Positions 22,720 to 32,474 of a stretch of 64,000 nt of DNA are shown in pieces. Each line of letters opens with the position of its first letter. The first letter of the stretch is position 1. Both the position numbers and the translations under genes were made by a program. A model generated the notes under the pieces. The model did not search any database and was not told the origin of the DNA. It worked only from the letters and a program-made list of their open reading frames with translations. This DNA is from Clarkia xantiana subsp. parviflora. Its lineage: Eukaryota; Streptophyta; Magnoliopsida; Myrtales; Onagraceae. The stretch spans positions 13,206,001 through 13,270,000 of the forward strand of contig JAPTYO010000017.1 of the NCBI GenBank assembly GCA_036873135.1. The letters are read 5' to 3'.

Positions 22720-23690
22720 GATCTTTTCCTTTTCCTTTCCATTTTTCATTTTTCTTTTTTCTTTTTTTTTCTTCTTTTTTTCTTTTTTCTTTTTCTTTTT
22801 CTTCTTCTTTTTTTGAGAATTTCTCTTTTTTCTCCCCTTTTGCCACGACCGATTGAGAGATTTCCGACCGTGCCCCTCGGTTTTTTATTTTCTCTCCTTT
22901 TGCCATGATTGCAATTTCAGAATTTGCAACCATGCCCCTCATTTCCTGATTTTGCCTAGGCCGCCCTTTCGGGTTTTCAACCTAGCGGAAGCACTCTTTA
23001 TTTGGTAGCCGATTAAACGGTGGCTGTGACCCGTACTTTATTTTCCGCCTCGATGCGGGAGTATTTGTAGCCCTTTGGAGGGTGACTGTGACCCTTTTCT
23101 CACCTTTATGTTGCGGGAGCTTTTTGATTGTAGCCATTTGGAGGGTGGCTGTGACCCTTCATTCCTCGTCTCTGATCCGGGAACACTCTTTGTATGTAAC
23201 CATTTTGAGGGTGGTTGTGGCCCTTTCACTTAATATTCGCCATCGATGTTCTGGCATCGCTCTTTCGACTATAGCCGTTTGAGGGACGACTGTGACCATT
23301 TTTTTATTTTTCCGCTCTCACCGGGTTCGCGAGATCACTCTTTTTGTGTAGCCATTTTAAGGGTGGCTGTGGCCCTTTTTATTCTCCCGCCCTCACAGGG
23401 TTCACGGGGTCACTCTTTTATCTGTAGCCGTTTGGAGGGTGGCTGTGGCCCTTTCACCTATTTTCCGCTTTTGACGTTGTAGGAGCGCTCTTTATCTGTA
23501 GCCATTTGAAGGGTAGCCGTGGCCCTTTTTGTAGTCGTTTTAGGGACCAGTGAGACCCTTTTTATTTATAGTTGATTTAGGGACAACTGTGACCCTTTTA
23601 TTTCTTCACTGCTCTCACAAAATATGCTTTATTTTTATTTGTAGCCAATTAAAGAGCGGCTGTGACCCTAAAAAATGAGTTTTTTTGCTT
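22720..23690. repeat. Polypyrimidine tract and hairpin minisatellite, element D
   Basis: A long CT-rich tract (about 22720-22840, purine-rich on the coding strand) is followed by about ten imperfect units near 65 bp (22985-23690). Their core is GTAGCCATTTGGAGGGTGGCTGTG, of which AGCCA and TGGCT can pair. The same array is present, cut short, at 17527-17900. Confidence 0.8.
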
Positions 23691-24140
23691 TTTTTTTAAA
23701 CGAAAATTTAGCGAAAATAATCAACAACAATTATGTACATGCCCCTAGTGGCAAATCTGAAATTTCTAGTTCAAAACATCTTCTAGAGAAGGACTCAGTT
23801 GATTGAGTCAAAACGTCGGTCGTGTCTGTTAAGTTATGAGATCTAGGTCAACGGGGTGTCGGCTTTGATCTCACTCCTTACGGGGGATGTGTGCGATCCG
23901 GTGTTCCTGAGTTGCTCTGCCTTAGCCTATCTTCTTCTTTCCTTCCTTCCTTCCTTTGCTTCTTCTCTCCTTCTACCCTGCAGAAGGGGCAATACCAGAC
24001 ACGGAGGGGGGGGGGGGTGGTGCCTGGTGAACCCTCTCCGATGCCTAAGTCAGTACTTTTCTAGAGAGATAAAACTAGAGAGATGTCATAGCTAAAATGT
24101 CCAAATGGCCAAGATGATCAAATGAGTTGTGAAGGTGGGG

Positions 24141-24151
24141 TATTTATAGGC
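24141..24151 (-). promoter_or_regulatory. TATA box in LTR of element E (left copy)
   Basis: CCTATAAATA on minus; the equivalent in the 5' LTR is at about 32789-32798 and would drive the pol transcript. Position and flanks (GTTGCCTATAAATA) match the LTR of element G. Confidence 0.65.
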
Positions 24152-24329
24152 AACGGTGTCATTAAGGTGGCTTAATGACATCGTTAGCCTTTAAACTCAA
24201 TTAATTAACCTTTAAGCACATAATTAAGGTCTTAGGATTCGGAGGAGGTAGGCGGAGTGGACCGAGCATGGGAGTCCAAAGGTGGTGTCAGGGCCCTTGG
24301 GGGAGGGAGAAATCCGACCTCCGAGGGTA

Positions 24330-24502
24330 GGGGTTGGATGAGGGCACCCAACCCCTCCTAGGGAGGGTGGGGTTGGCCAACCCCATCCCTCCTAGGAGGG
24401 ATCGGGTTGGCCGACCCGATCTCTCCTAGGAGAGATCGGGTTGGTCCACCCGATCTCCCCTAGGGGAGGTCGGGTGTGGCCACCCAACCTCACCTAGGTG
24501 AG
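24330..24502. repeat. Array of short palindromes in U3 of element E LTR
   Basis: Alternating perfect palindromes: CCCTCCTAGGAGGG, TCTCTCCTAGGAGAGA, CTCCCCTAGGGGAG and CTCACCTAGGTGAG, each centred on CCTAGG, interleaved with GGGTTGGCCAACCC and CGGGTTGGCCGACCCG. A second copy is in the other LTR (about 32978-33150). It lies upstream of the TATA box in transcription sense. Confidence 0.85.
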
Positions 24503-24656
24503 TTCGTCTCTGCCGGACGGGCGCTTCGGCCCCGTCCGAGCTGTCGATGTTCTCGCGAAGTGTCCGGGTTGAAGTTTCGATTTGCAATTATAAATGGGAC
24601 GATAAAAATACAACGGTTCGGAAGTCAACGGGTTCAAATTGGGCGTATATCCATCA

Positions 24657-24672
24657 CATGCCCCCGAGTCAA
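24657..24672 (-). promoter_or_regulatory. Polypurine tract, element E
   Basis: Minus strand ACTCGGGGGCATG directly before the LTR start. Element G has ACTCGGGGGCAAG at the same place. Confidence 0.7.
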
Positions 24673-25197
24673 CCAATGGCCTAACCCTTGATTGACTCTA
24701 TTTTAGGATGGTATGACACGCGCAATTTGAAACCGGGGTTTTACCTTCTTTGTCTGAATGCTTGCTTACCCATGGATGCGTGCCTCTGACTCTGCCCCCC
24801 TGTCTAATGAGATAGAGGAATTGTAAACGTCAGAGTAGCACGGACGTGGGCCTAGGCACGCGTCCGTCTGAGGTGGGAGTAATAAACTTATCTCTGCTAC
24901 AGGTGTATACTCAAAAAATATAAACTTGCACAGGGGTGTGATACGAATGCAACTAGATGACTTATGCTTCAATTTCGTGCCGGGATTCTATCTAAGTGAG
25001 GAAAAATTTAATTTTGGCCAAAAATTTCTCTAAGTATGGAATACTAGGAAATAAACCTTAGGGGATGTTAACTATGGTGAGTATGAGTTTAACCGTGGTT
25101 AACGGGAACTAGTTTTTGAATCTTGTCCCTTGAAATTTTCTTTTCTAAAATTCAACGGTGTTGATTTGGCGACTCTAGGAAAACCCTAGTCCTTTGT

Positions 25198-25207
25198 ATT
25201 ATAAAAG
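25198..25207 (+). promoter_or_regulatory. Candidate TATA box for the antisense gene of element E
   Basis: TATTATAAAAGG on plus, about 730 nt upstream of the antisense ATG. A splice donor (GAG|GTATGTG) near 25311 and an acceptor (GGTCAG or CAG) near 25920 would remove a long 5' UTR intron. Inference from motif and spacing. Confidence 0.45.
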
Positions 25208-25489
25208 GAGAAGTGATTACCTCATTCTCATTGTCCTTTTCTCTTCTTCTCCTTTTGGCGGTGGGATTTCTGGTCAGGCTTGTTTCTCGGGGCGCGCGTT
25301 GTATCGAGGTATGTGTCTTCTCTTTTTTGTGTAAACATTGCCTTTGAGGGATTTATTTACTTGTCTCGTTCTTGATTTGTGTGTTTTCGTGGTAATGTAG
25401 TCCTATTTGATTCGTCGCTTTTCCATCTTTTTACTCTCATGTTTCCGCTTATTGGCGGGCGAAGTCTTCTGTATTAGGATTATAATTAT

Positions 25490-25800
25490 CTCCTTTTGCC
25501 TCTTGTCTTTGCTTGTCGGCCCGTGGGTCTCTCTGTGCTGGGGGTTGTAACTATCTCCCTCTGCCTTCTAGCCTCTGCCTATTGGCTGATGAGGTTTCCT
25601 TATGCTGGGGGTTATGACTATTTCCCCCTGCCCCCTGCCTCTGCCTGTTGGCTGGTGGGGTCTCCTTATGCTGGGGGTTATGACTATCTCCCCCTGCCCT
25701 CTGCCTCTGCCTGTTGGCTGGTGGGGTCTCCTTATGCTGGGGGTTATGACTATCTCCCCCTGCCCCCTGCCTCTGCCTATTGGCTGGTGGGGTTTTTCTT
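25490..25800. repeat. 66-bp tandem repeat upstream of the antisense gene of element E
   Basis: About five units with TTATGCTGGGGGTTATGAC at 25599, 25665 and 25731 (66-bp spacing). The period is a multiple of three, so several frames stay open on both strands (for example 25551-25841 minus). The encoded repeats look like by-products. The array lies in the presumed 5' UTR intron. Confidence 0.8.
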
Positions 25801-25938
25801 GTCGTCTTTCTATTCTTGTCTTTTGACTTTGTATCCATCATTTTAGGGAGATGAGTTCGTATCTCTTGTCCGCTGTTTGCTTTCTGTTTTCCTTGGACTA
25901 AGCCTGTGTTTTTTCCGGTCAGCAGAACTTTCTGGTGA

Positions 25939-27005
25939 TTGATGAGGAGTAAGAGGCCAGTACGTGTGGGAGTGGTTAATTCCGGGACCGGATCTTCGAT
26001 TGCAAAAAGATCGGTTTTCTATGGTGCGGGGAGGTGTTCTCTAACTGGAGGTAAGGGTGGTGACGTTAGGGTGCCATCTTCTTTCTATATTGATGCCCCC
26101 CAATCGAAGGTCCGGGAGCCGTCTTTTCCTTCCTCCCTGTTTGGTGAGTTCTTGAGCAACTGAGTTTCCTTAGTGTATATTGGTATTTACTCTGTGCTTT
26201 GTTATAGGTAGACTTCGTCTTCCGCGTCTGAGTCGGAAGGAGCTGTCTCGTCCACCTGTTGATGGAATTGTTGGGTCTGAGTGGGCGCCTTATTATGGGC
26301 GTGGGGCTCGTTTTGACAATCAATCTTCTTTGCAAACTCCTGAGGTTGGAGTTCGTGTTCTGCAGTCTGCTGTTCCTCCTGCTGATCGTGTGTCCCTCTC
26401 CAAAGGGTCGGAGGCAACTTATGAGTTGGCTCGTGATGTGTTGGCTCGTTATGCTCCTGTAATGTTATTAACCGTTTTATCCTTTGGCATACTTCTTCTC
26501 TATGTGTTATCCGTCTCATCTTTTATTTTTGTTGCAGGGTATGGCCGACCTTGTTAATTTATCCACCCTTTCTATTGATCTTGCTGAGGAGAGGAAGGTG
26601 TACGAGGACATTTGTGTCTCCCTTAACTCCAGTCTTATTAGCTGTTTGGAGCATAGTCGCATTACTGATTTGCGGTGCCGAGACTTGGAGGGTCGCATTG
26701 CTCTTCTCAATGAAGAGGTTGAGGCGTTGAAACAAAGGTCTTATCGTGATGAGACACTCCGAGCTGCTGAGTTAGTCTCTCTGGAGGAAATGTTTCGTAT
26801 GGAGGCGAAGGAGTGTGCCATTGCTGAGTATAAGGCCTCTTCCGCTTATCAGGCTGCTATGGACGTTCGCTGCTCTGTGGCGAAACGTATTTCCTTTAAG
26901 GAGATTCTTGAGCGTATTCACATGATTGCTCCTGACTTTCCTTTCTCTCGACTTGGCGACTTGTCAGACTTTGCTATTAAGCATATTGCGAAGATAAGGG
27001 AATAG
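25939..27005 (+). CDS. Antisense spliced gene of element E (short form, 307 aa coiled-coil protein)
   Basis: Three exons: 25939-26143, 26208-26458, 26538-27005. Introns are 64 and 79 nt with GTGAGT...TATAG and GTAATG...TGCAG ends. The exons join in phase (1, then 0) to 924 nt, 307 aa plus stop. Exon 1 is a basic, Gly/Ser-rich head. Exon 2 has the segment PEVGVRVLQSAVPPADR, nearly the same as in the G antisense protein. Exon 3 is a coiled coil (residues about 160-250) ending in APDFPFSRL, compared with APHFPFEKL in G. The large N-terminal domain seen in G is absent. ATG 25939 is chosen because a TGA lies just upstream in frame. Transcription would run opposite to pol and converge on it. The function is unknown; the conserved splicing suggests a real product. 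Confidence 0.75.
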
Positions 27006-27419
27006 TACCCCTATTTCTTGTGGTATTCTCATGTGTTTGTGAGTTGTGGTTGTCTTTAGAGTTTAAAACTCCACCTTTCTTAGTGTTGCCATCTTTGTCT
27101 GATACACTTGTCTCTACTCGTTGTATACATGGCCGTGTGCTTATATCTCTTCTTATGATGTCTCCCTATGCCTTGTGTATGGCTTTTTGGGTATGGACCC
27201 TTCCCTTGGTGTGTTTCCTTTACTTATCCTTCTTTCGTGCTTTCCTTCATGTTAGACCTGTCATTTAATAAAGAAAAAACATTACTTGTTCTTCACATTA
27301 CTTTACTTAGAAATTTCTTTCTCATGTTATCCTCCTGAGCATGGTATCCTTCTAAGCATGGTATCCTTCTAAGCATGGTATGATGATCTCTTCTGATACC
27401 CCTTACACGGTATACGTTG

Positions 27420-28200
27420 TACTGTTAGACCAAAGATACGCTCTTGGTGGGCGTCGAAATCTGTTCACGAGACAGGCTCTCGGACGGCACTTAACGTTTC
27501 ACAGGATAGGCTCCCGGAGGGCACAGGTTAGTCCACCGATACGTTCTTGACGGGTGTCAAAATCTGTTCACGAGACAGGCTCTCGGACGGCACTTAACGT
27601 TTCACAGGATAGGCTCCCGGAGGGCTCAGGTTAGACCAAAGATACGCTCCTGGTAGGCGTCGAACTGGTAGTTTGAAATCTACCTCAAGATACGCTCTTG
27701 GGGGCGTCGAACTGGTAGTATTTTTTCTACCTCAAGATACGCTCTTGGGGGCGTCGAATCTGGTAGGTTGCAAATCCACCTCAAGATACGCTCCTGGGGG
27801 CGTCGAAATCGTAGTTTTTGGAAACCACTCTCAAGATACGCTCTTGGTGCGTCGAATTCGTAGTGTAATAACTACTCTCAAGATACGCTCTTGGGGGCGT
27901 CGAAGGTCGTAGTATGAAAACTACTCTCAAGATACGCTCTTGGGGGCGTCGAAGGTCGTAGTATGAACACTACTCTCAAGATACGCTCTTGGGGGCGTCG
28001 AAGGTCGTAGTATGAACACTACTCTCAAGATACGCTCTTGGGGGCGTCGAATGTCGTAGTATGAAAACTACTCTCAAGATACGCTCTTGGGGGCGTCGAA
28101 TGTCGTAGTATGAAAACTACTCTCAAGATACGCTCTTGGGGGCGTCGAATGTCGTAGTATGAAAACTACTCTCAAGATACGCTCTTGGGGGCGTCGAACC
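27420..28200. repeat. 49-bp hairpin minisatellite between pol and antisense gene of element E
   Basis: The right part (about 27830-28200) consists of regular 49-bp units with AAGATACGCTCTTGGGGGCG. The left part (27420-27830) is older and more diverged. Each unit has two small inverted repeats: CAAGA...TCTTG and GTAGT...ACTAC. It sits between the stops of the two convergent genes (27005 and 28497). Confidence 0.92.
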
Positions 28201-28496
28201 TGTCATTGACTTGAAGTCATATCTGTGTAAGGATAACTTCGTGATTATACCACTACATTCACTGGAAAATACTCTTGAGTAACTACTACTCCCTTAGGAG
28301 CATTCATGTTTTTGTACACTTGGGATGCCTTGGTGCACCAAGACATCCTTTGTAGGAATGAAAGATAGTTGTAGAGTTGGAGTAACTTCGTGAGTTCTCC
28401 TTCTCAAAAGTTGTTTTTTGAAAAGCTTGTAAAGCTGAAACATGCAAAATGTGAAATATGAAACTAAGGATATGGTTTTTTGCTTGTGCTTTCCTC

Positions 28497-31400
28497 TTAT
28501 ACGTAGTACTTCTTTAGGTGTCCTCCACTGAAGGTGTTTGTGGAGATATACCCTTCCCCATCTTCGAGGCGGTAAGCGTTTACGTAGGGAACTGACGCTA
28601 TCTTGTATGGTCCTTCCCACTTTGGAGATAATTTTCTGACTTGGTCTAAGTGTGAGAACTCATTCCTTCTTAGTACAAGTTCTCCTACGTGGAATTGTCT
28701 CTCCTTGACTTGGCGGTTGTAGTATCTTGCTGAGACAAGGCGCATTCGTGTCTGTGCTTCTTCCGAATTCCACCTTTTATCCTCCACCATGTCTAAATCT
28801 AAAAGCCTTGCTTTGTTGTTCTCATGCTCCTCAAAGTACTTGGTCCTCAGTGATTGTACAGCTATTTCTGCTGGTGCCACCGCTTCAGTTCCGTACACTA
28901 GGCCAAATGGCGTTTCTCCTGTGGATATCTTTGGTGTTGTCCGCACTGCCCATAGAACATTTTCCAGCTCATCTACCCAACTTCCCTTGGTGGCGTGGAG
29001 TCGTTTCTTTAGGCCATCTAGCACTATCTTGTTTGCTGATTCTACCTGTCTGTTTGTCTGAGGGTGCTTTACTGATGCGAAACGGTGGTCTACATTCAGT
29101 CTTTCACAATACCACTGCAATTTCTTGCTCTTGAATTGTGGGCCATTGTCACTTATTATTGCTCTTGGCACCCCGTACCTCGAGACAATGTGAGATTGGA
29201 TGAAGTTGACGACTTGGTCGTCTGTTGTCTTCCCCATTGCCTTTGCTTCTATCCACTTGGAGAAGTAGTCTATTGCAACAATTATGCAAGTCTTCTGACC
29301 TTTTGTTTTCGGTAGGGGGCCTATCAAATCAATCCCCCATTGCGCGAAAGGCCAGGCTCCTGAGATGGAGCTTAGTTTTGCTGGTGGGGCTGTTATATTT
29401 CTAGAGTACCTTTGGCAGTGATCACATTTTTGTACCAAGTCTGCTACTTCTTTGCTCATTGATGGCCAATAGTATCCTAGGTTGTAGACCTTTCGGCTTA
29501 TTGACCGTGCTCCTTCATGGCACCCCGCATCTCCTTCATGGAGTTCTGCAAGCACTCTCTCTGTTTCTGGGCATGCTATGCATTTGAGGAAAGGTGTGGA
29601 GTATCCTTTCTTGTAGAGTTCATTGTCCATCACTGCGTAATTCCTAGCCATCCTTTCAATCTTGACTGCTTCCACCTTATCTTTTGGGAGCTTTCCTTCC
29701 ATGATGTATTGTCGCATTGGTGTCATCCAGACTTCTGCTTCATCTATTGCTAGAACCTCCATTTGTTCTATCACTGATTGCATTCTTTGCTCTATGAAGT
29801 GAACCTCTTTGCCTGCTTCTGCCCCTAAGGCTAGTTTACTTAAGGCGTCTGCCTCTTGGTTTTGTTCTCTTGGGACTGACTCAATGTCGAAGCTTTGGAA
29901 GCTCTTTATCAAGTCCTTGGCTTGCTGTAAGTATCTCTGCATGTTTTCGGACTTTGCAGTGTAGATTCCTTTCACTTGATTGACAACTAGTTGAGAATCA
30001 CACTTGACCCTTAAATGCTTTGCCCCTACTCCTTTGGCTATTCTCAGGCCAGTTATTAGTGCTTCGTACTCAGCCTCATTGTTTGTTGCCTTAAAGGTGA
30101 GTGCCATGGCATAGCGCATAGGTGTATCGCTGTTTGGTGGGTATAGTAAGAGGCCTGCGCCTGAACCTCCTCCGTTGGATGACCCATCAGTATGCATCTC
30201 CCATAATTCTTCTGGTTGTTTCTCCTGACTACTACTTGCCTCGCATGTAGTTTTGACTTCTCCCAAGTCTTCGTCTGGATTAATTCCGGTGAATTCGGCA
30301 ATAAAATCTGCTAGAGCCTGACCCTTTATGGCTGTTCTTGGGGCAAAATGAATGCGAAACTCACTTAGCTCAATTGCCCATTTTGTCAGTCTTCCCGATG
30401 TGTCTGGTCTTTGGAGGAGGTGTTTCAATGGCTGGTCTGTGAGGACTGTTACTTCATGCCCATGAAAATACGGTCTCAACTTTCTTGCTGATATAATCAG
30501 TGCATAGAGGTACTTTTCTATTGGCAAGTAGTTGATCTCATACTTTGCCAATGTTTTGCTTACGAAGTATACCGGCAATTGTGCAGCGTTTTCTTCTTTA
30601 ATTAGCACTGAGCTTACTGCCACATTGCTCACGGAGATGTAGAGGTAGAGGGGCTCCCCTGGTGTAGGCTTTGCTAAGGGCGGTAGTGTTTTTAGGTGTT
30701 GCTTGAGTTGCTGGAAGGCTTCCTCACATCTCGGTGTCCATTCAAATTTCTTGTTTGCCCTTAGTACCTCAAAGAAGGGTAATGCCTTGTCTCCTATTTT
30801 GGATAGGAATCTGTTAAGGGCTGCCAACCTCCCATTCAGTCGTTGAACCTCTTTGTGCTTCGTAGGTGACTGCATTTCTTCAATTGCTTGAAGTTTTTCG
30901 GGGTTTACCTCTATGCCTCGTTGGCTTACCATGAAGCCTAAAAACTTTCCTGATTGCACCCCAAATGCGCATTTTTTCGGATTTAGACGGACTTGGTACT
31001 GCCTCATCCTCCCGAATGTTGAGCAAAGGTTCTCCACATGGTCCTTTTTCTCTTTGGATTTGACTATCATATCGTCCACATATGCCTCCATTGTCTTTCC
31101 TATCATGTCCCCAAAGATTTTGTTGACCATTCTTTGATATGTTGCTCCAGCATTTATGAGTCCGAAAGGCATCACCGTGTAATGGTATATCTCGCTATCA
31201 GCATAGAATGCTGTGTGAGGGGCGTCCTCGGGGGCCATTTTTATCTGATTGTATCCTGAGTATGCATCCATGAAGCTCATTAGTTGGTGACCTGATGTTG
31301 CATCCACTAACTGATCTATTCTTGGTAGCGGATATGAGTCCTTTGGGCATGCCTTGTTTAGGTCACGATAGTCAATACACATTCTCCAACTTCCCCCCGG

Positions 31401-32423
31401 CTTCTTTACCAGTACTGGGTTTGCCACCCATGTCTGGAATCTGATTTCCTTGATGAACTTTGCCTTTAGTAGCTTTTCTACTTCTTCTTGGATGGCTATC
31501 TTTTTGCTTCCTCCCATTGGTCTCACCTTCTGTGTTGTTGGTCGCGTTGCCGCGTCTATATTGAGCTTGTGTGAGATTACCTCTTCTGATATTCCTGGCA
31601 TATCGTTCGGTGACCAGGCGAACAGATCCTTGTATTCCCTTAGTAAAGCTACTAAGTGGTTTTCCTCTTCCTGGGATAAGGCAGTCCCGATTTTGGCCTT
31701 CCTATCGGGTTCTTCTATGAGTATCTCCTTTAGTTCCTCCATGGGGGCTGGTCTTCCATGATCTTCTCTTGGGTCCTCGTCTACTAGTAGGACTTCTCTT
31801 GTTTTCTTCCTCTTGCCTAGTGCGATCCTTGCACATTTCCTTGCTACCTTCTGATTGCCCTTTACTTCCCCTATCCCTTGGTCTGTGGGGAATTTCATTT
31901 TCTGATATAGCGTTGATGGTACCATACCCCACTTGTTGATTGTAGTGGTACCCAGGACCCCATTGTACTCCTCCATTTCTTCTGTGATGAAGAATGGGAC
32001 ATCAATCTTTAGCTGCCTCTGGCCTGTACCCAGTGTCACAGGTAGTGTGACTGCCCCCAGTGGGTATGTTGGCTCTCCTGAAAATCCTACCAAGGGGGAG
32101 TGAACTTGTTTTATGCTACTTGGCCTTACTCCTAGTATGTTGAGGACTTTCTTGCTAATGATGTTGGGTGAACTTCCACTGTCTATTAGGATTCTCCCAA
32201 TGTCCATATCAGTGATCTTCATTGTTATGACCAGGGCATCCTTGTTGTCTGGTAACACATGTTCCATGTCTCTTCTTGAAAATTCTATTATGTCTTCTCT
32301 CTTTTCTTTTGGTTGATCTTCTTTTGGCTTAGGAGTCCCTAACTCTGCCATAAATGCTTCTCTGGCAATCGCTGACTCTCCTCCAGCTCCATAACCACCA
32401 TGGATGACATATACGCTTGCCAT
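28497..32423 (-). CDS. Element E pol polyprotein (protease, RT, RNase H, aRNase H, integrase), intact, without gag
   Basis: A single uninterrupted 1308-codon ORF. It begins with the IHGG linker (residues 7-10) that follows gag in A and F, so there is no capsid or nucleocapsid. Aspartic protease DSGSS at 81-85; RT with YVDD at 448-451; a first RNase H (about 550-710) whose usual DAS motif reads SVS near 597; archaeal-type RNase H from D745 (HTDGSS) with E783-type NNEAEYEAL and later Asp residues kept. The integrase has H962/H969/C1000/C1003 and D1032, D1092, E1128. The C-terminal tail is KWEGPYKI...GGHLKKY. All catalytic residues of protease, RT, aRNase H and integrase are present, so enzymes could be active. 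ATG is about 35 nt after the primer site. Confidence 0.95.
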   Translation of the reverse strand: MASVYVIHGGYGAGGESAIAREAFMAELGTPKPKEDQPKEKREDIIEFSRRDMEHVLPDNKDALVITMKITDMDIGRILIDSGSSPNIISKKVLNILGVRPSSIKQVHSPLVGFSGEPTYPLGAVTLPVTLGTGQRQLKIDVPFFITEEMEEYNGVLGTTTINKWGMVPSTLYQKMKFPTDQGIGEVKGNQKVARKCARIALGKRKKTREVLLVDEDPREDHGRPAPMEELKEILIEEPDRKAKIGTALSQEEENHLVALLREYKDLFAWSPNDMPGISEEVISHKLNIDAATRPTTQKVRPMGGSKKIAIQEEVEKLLKAKFIKEIRFQTWVANPVLVKKPGGSWRMCIDYRDLNKACPKDSYPLPRIDQLVDATSGHQLMSFMDAYSGYNQIKMAPEDAPHTAFYADSEIYHYTVMPFGLINAGATYQRMVNKIFGDMIGKTMEAYVDDMIVKSKEKKDHVENLCSTFGRMRQYQVRLNPKKCAFGVQSGKFLGFMVSQRGIEVNPEKLQAIEEMQSPTKHKEVQRLNGRLAALNRFLSKIGDKALPFFEVLRANKKFEWTPRCEEAFQQLKQHLKTLPPLAKPTPGEPLYLYISVSNVAVSSVLIKEENAAQLPVYFVSKTLAKYEINYLPIEKYLYALIISARKLRPYFHGHEVTVLTDQPLKHLLQRPDTSGRLTKWAIELSEFRIHFAPRTAIKGQALADFIAEFTGINPDEDLGEVKTTCEASSSQEKQPEELWEMHTDGSSNGGGSGAGLLLYPPNSDTPMRYAMALTFKATNNEAEYEALITGLRIAKGVGAKHLRVKCDSQLVVNQVKGIYTAKSENMQRYLQQAKDLIKSFQSFDIESVPREQNQEADALSKLALGAEAGKEVHFIEQRMQSVIEQMEVLAIDEAEVWMTPMRQYIMEGKLPKDKVEAVKIERMARNYAVMDNELYKKGYSTPFLKCIACPETERVLAELHEGDAGCHEGARSISRKVYNLGYYWPSMSKEVADLVQKCDHCQRYSRNITAPPAKLSSISGAWPFAQWGIDLIGPLPKTKGQKTCIIVAIDYFSKWIEAKAMGKTTDDQVVNFIQSHIVSRYGVPRAIISDNGPQFKSKKLQWYCERLNVDHRFASVKHPQTNRQVESANKIVLDGLKKRLHATKGSWVDELENVLWAVRTTPKISTGETPFGLVYGTEAVAPAEIAVQSLRTKYFEEHENNKARLLDLDMVEDKRWNSEEAQTRMRLVSARYYNRQVKERQFHVGELVLRRNEFSHLDQVRKLSPKWEGPYKIASVPYVNAYRLEDGEGYISTNTFSGGHLKKYYV

Positions 32424-32456
32424 CTTGCTAGTGATAGTTAGGCTTTTTGTCCGAAG

Positions 32457-32474
32457 CCCGCAGACGGCGCCAAG
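32457..32474 (-). promoter_or_regulatory. Primer-binding site, element E
   Basis: Minus strand TTGGCGCCGTCTGCGGGC just after the LTR end; identical over this length to the site of element G. Confidence 0.85.

Larger units (their letters stand above)
23827..24656 (-). repeat. 3' LTR of element E
   Basis: 830 bp, TGATGG start (24656, minus) and ...CTTAACA end. It contains a TATA box (24141-24150) and a palindrome array (24330-24502). There is a run of about 13 G near 24006. Confidence 0.92.

Noticed and set aside
22580..22942. Lys/Glu-rich 120-codon minus ORF as a chromatin protein
   Set aside because: It is the translation of the long polypurine tract of element D; low complexity only.
27420..28200. 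CRISPR-like array (regular repeats)
   Set aside because: Units are contiguous with no unique spacers, the host is a plant and the array lies inside a retrotransposon; it is a minisatellite.
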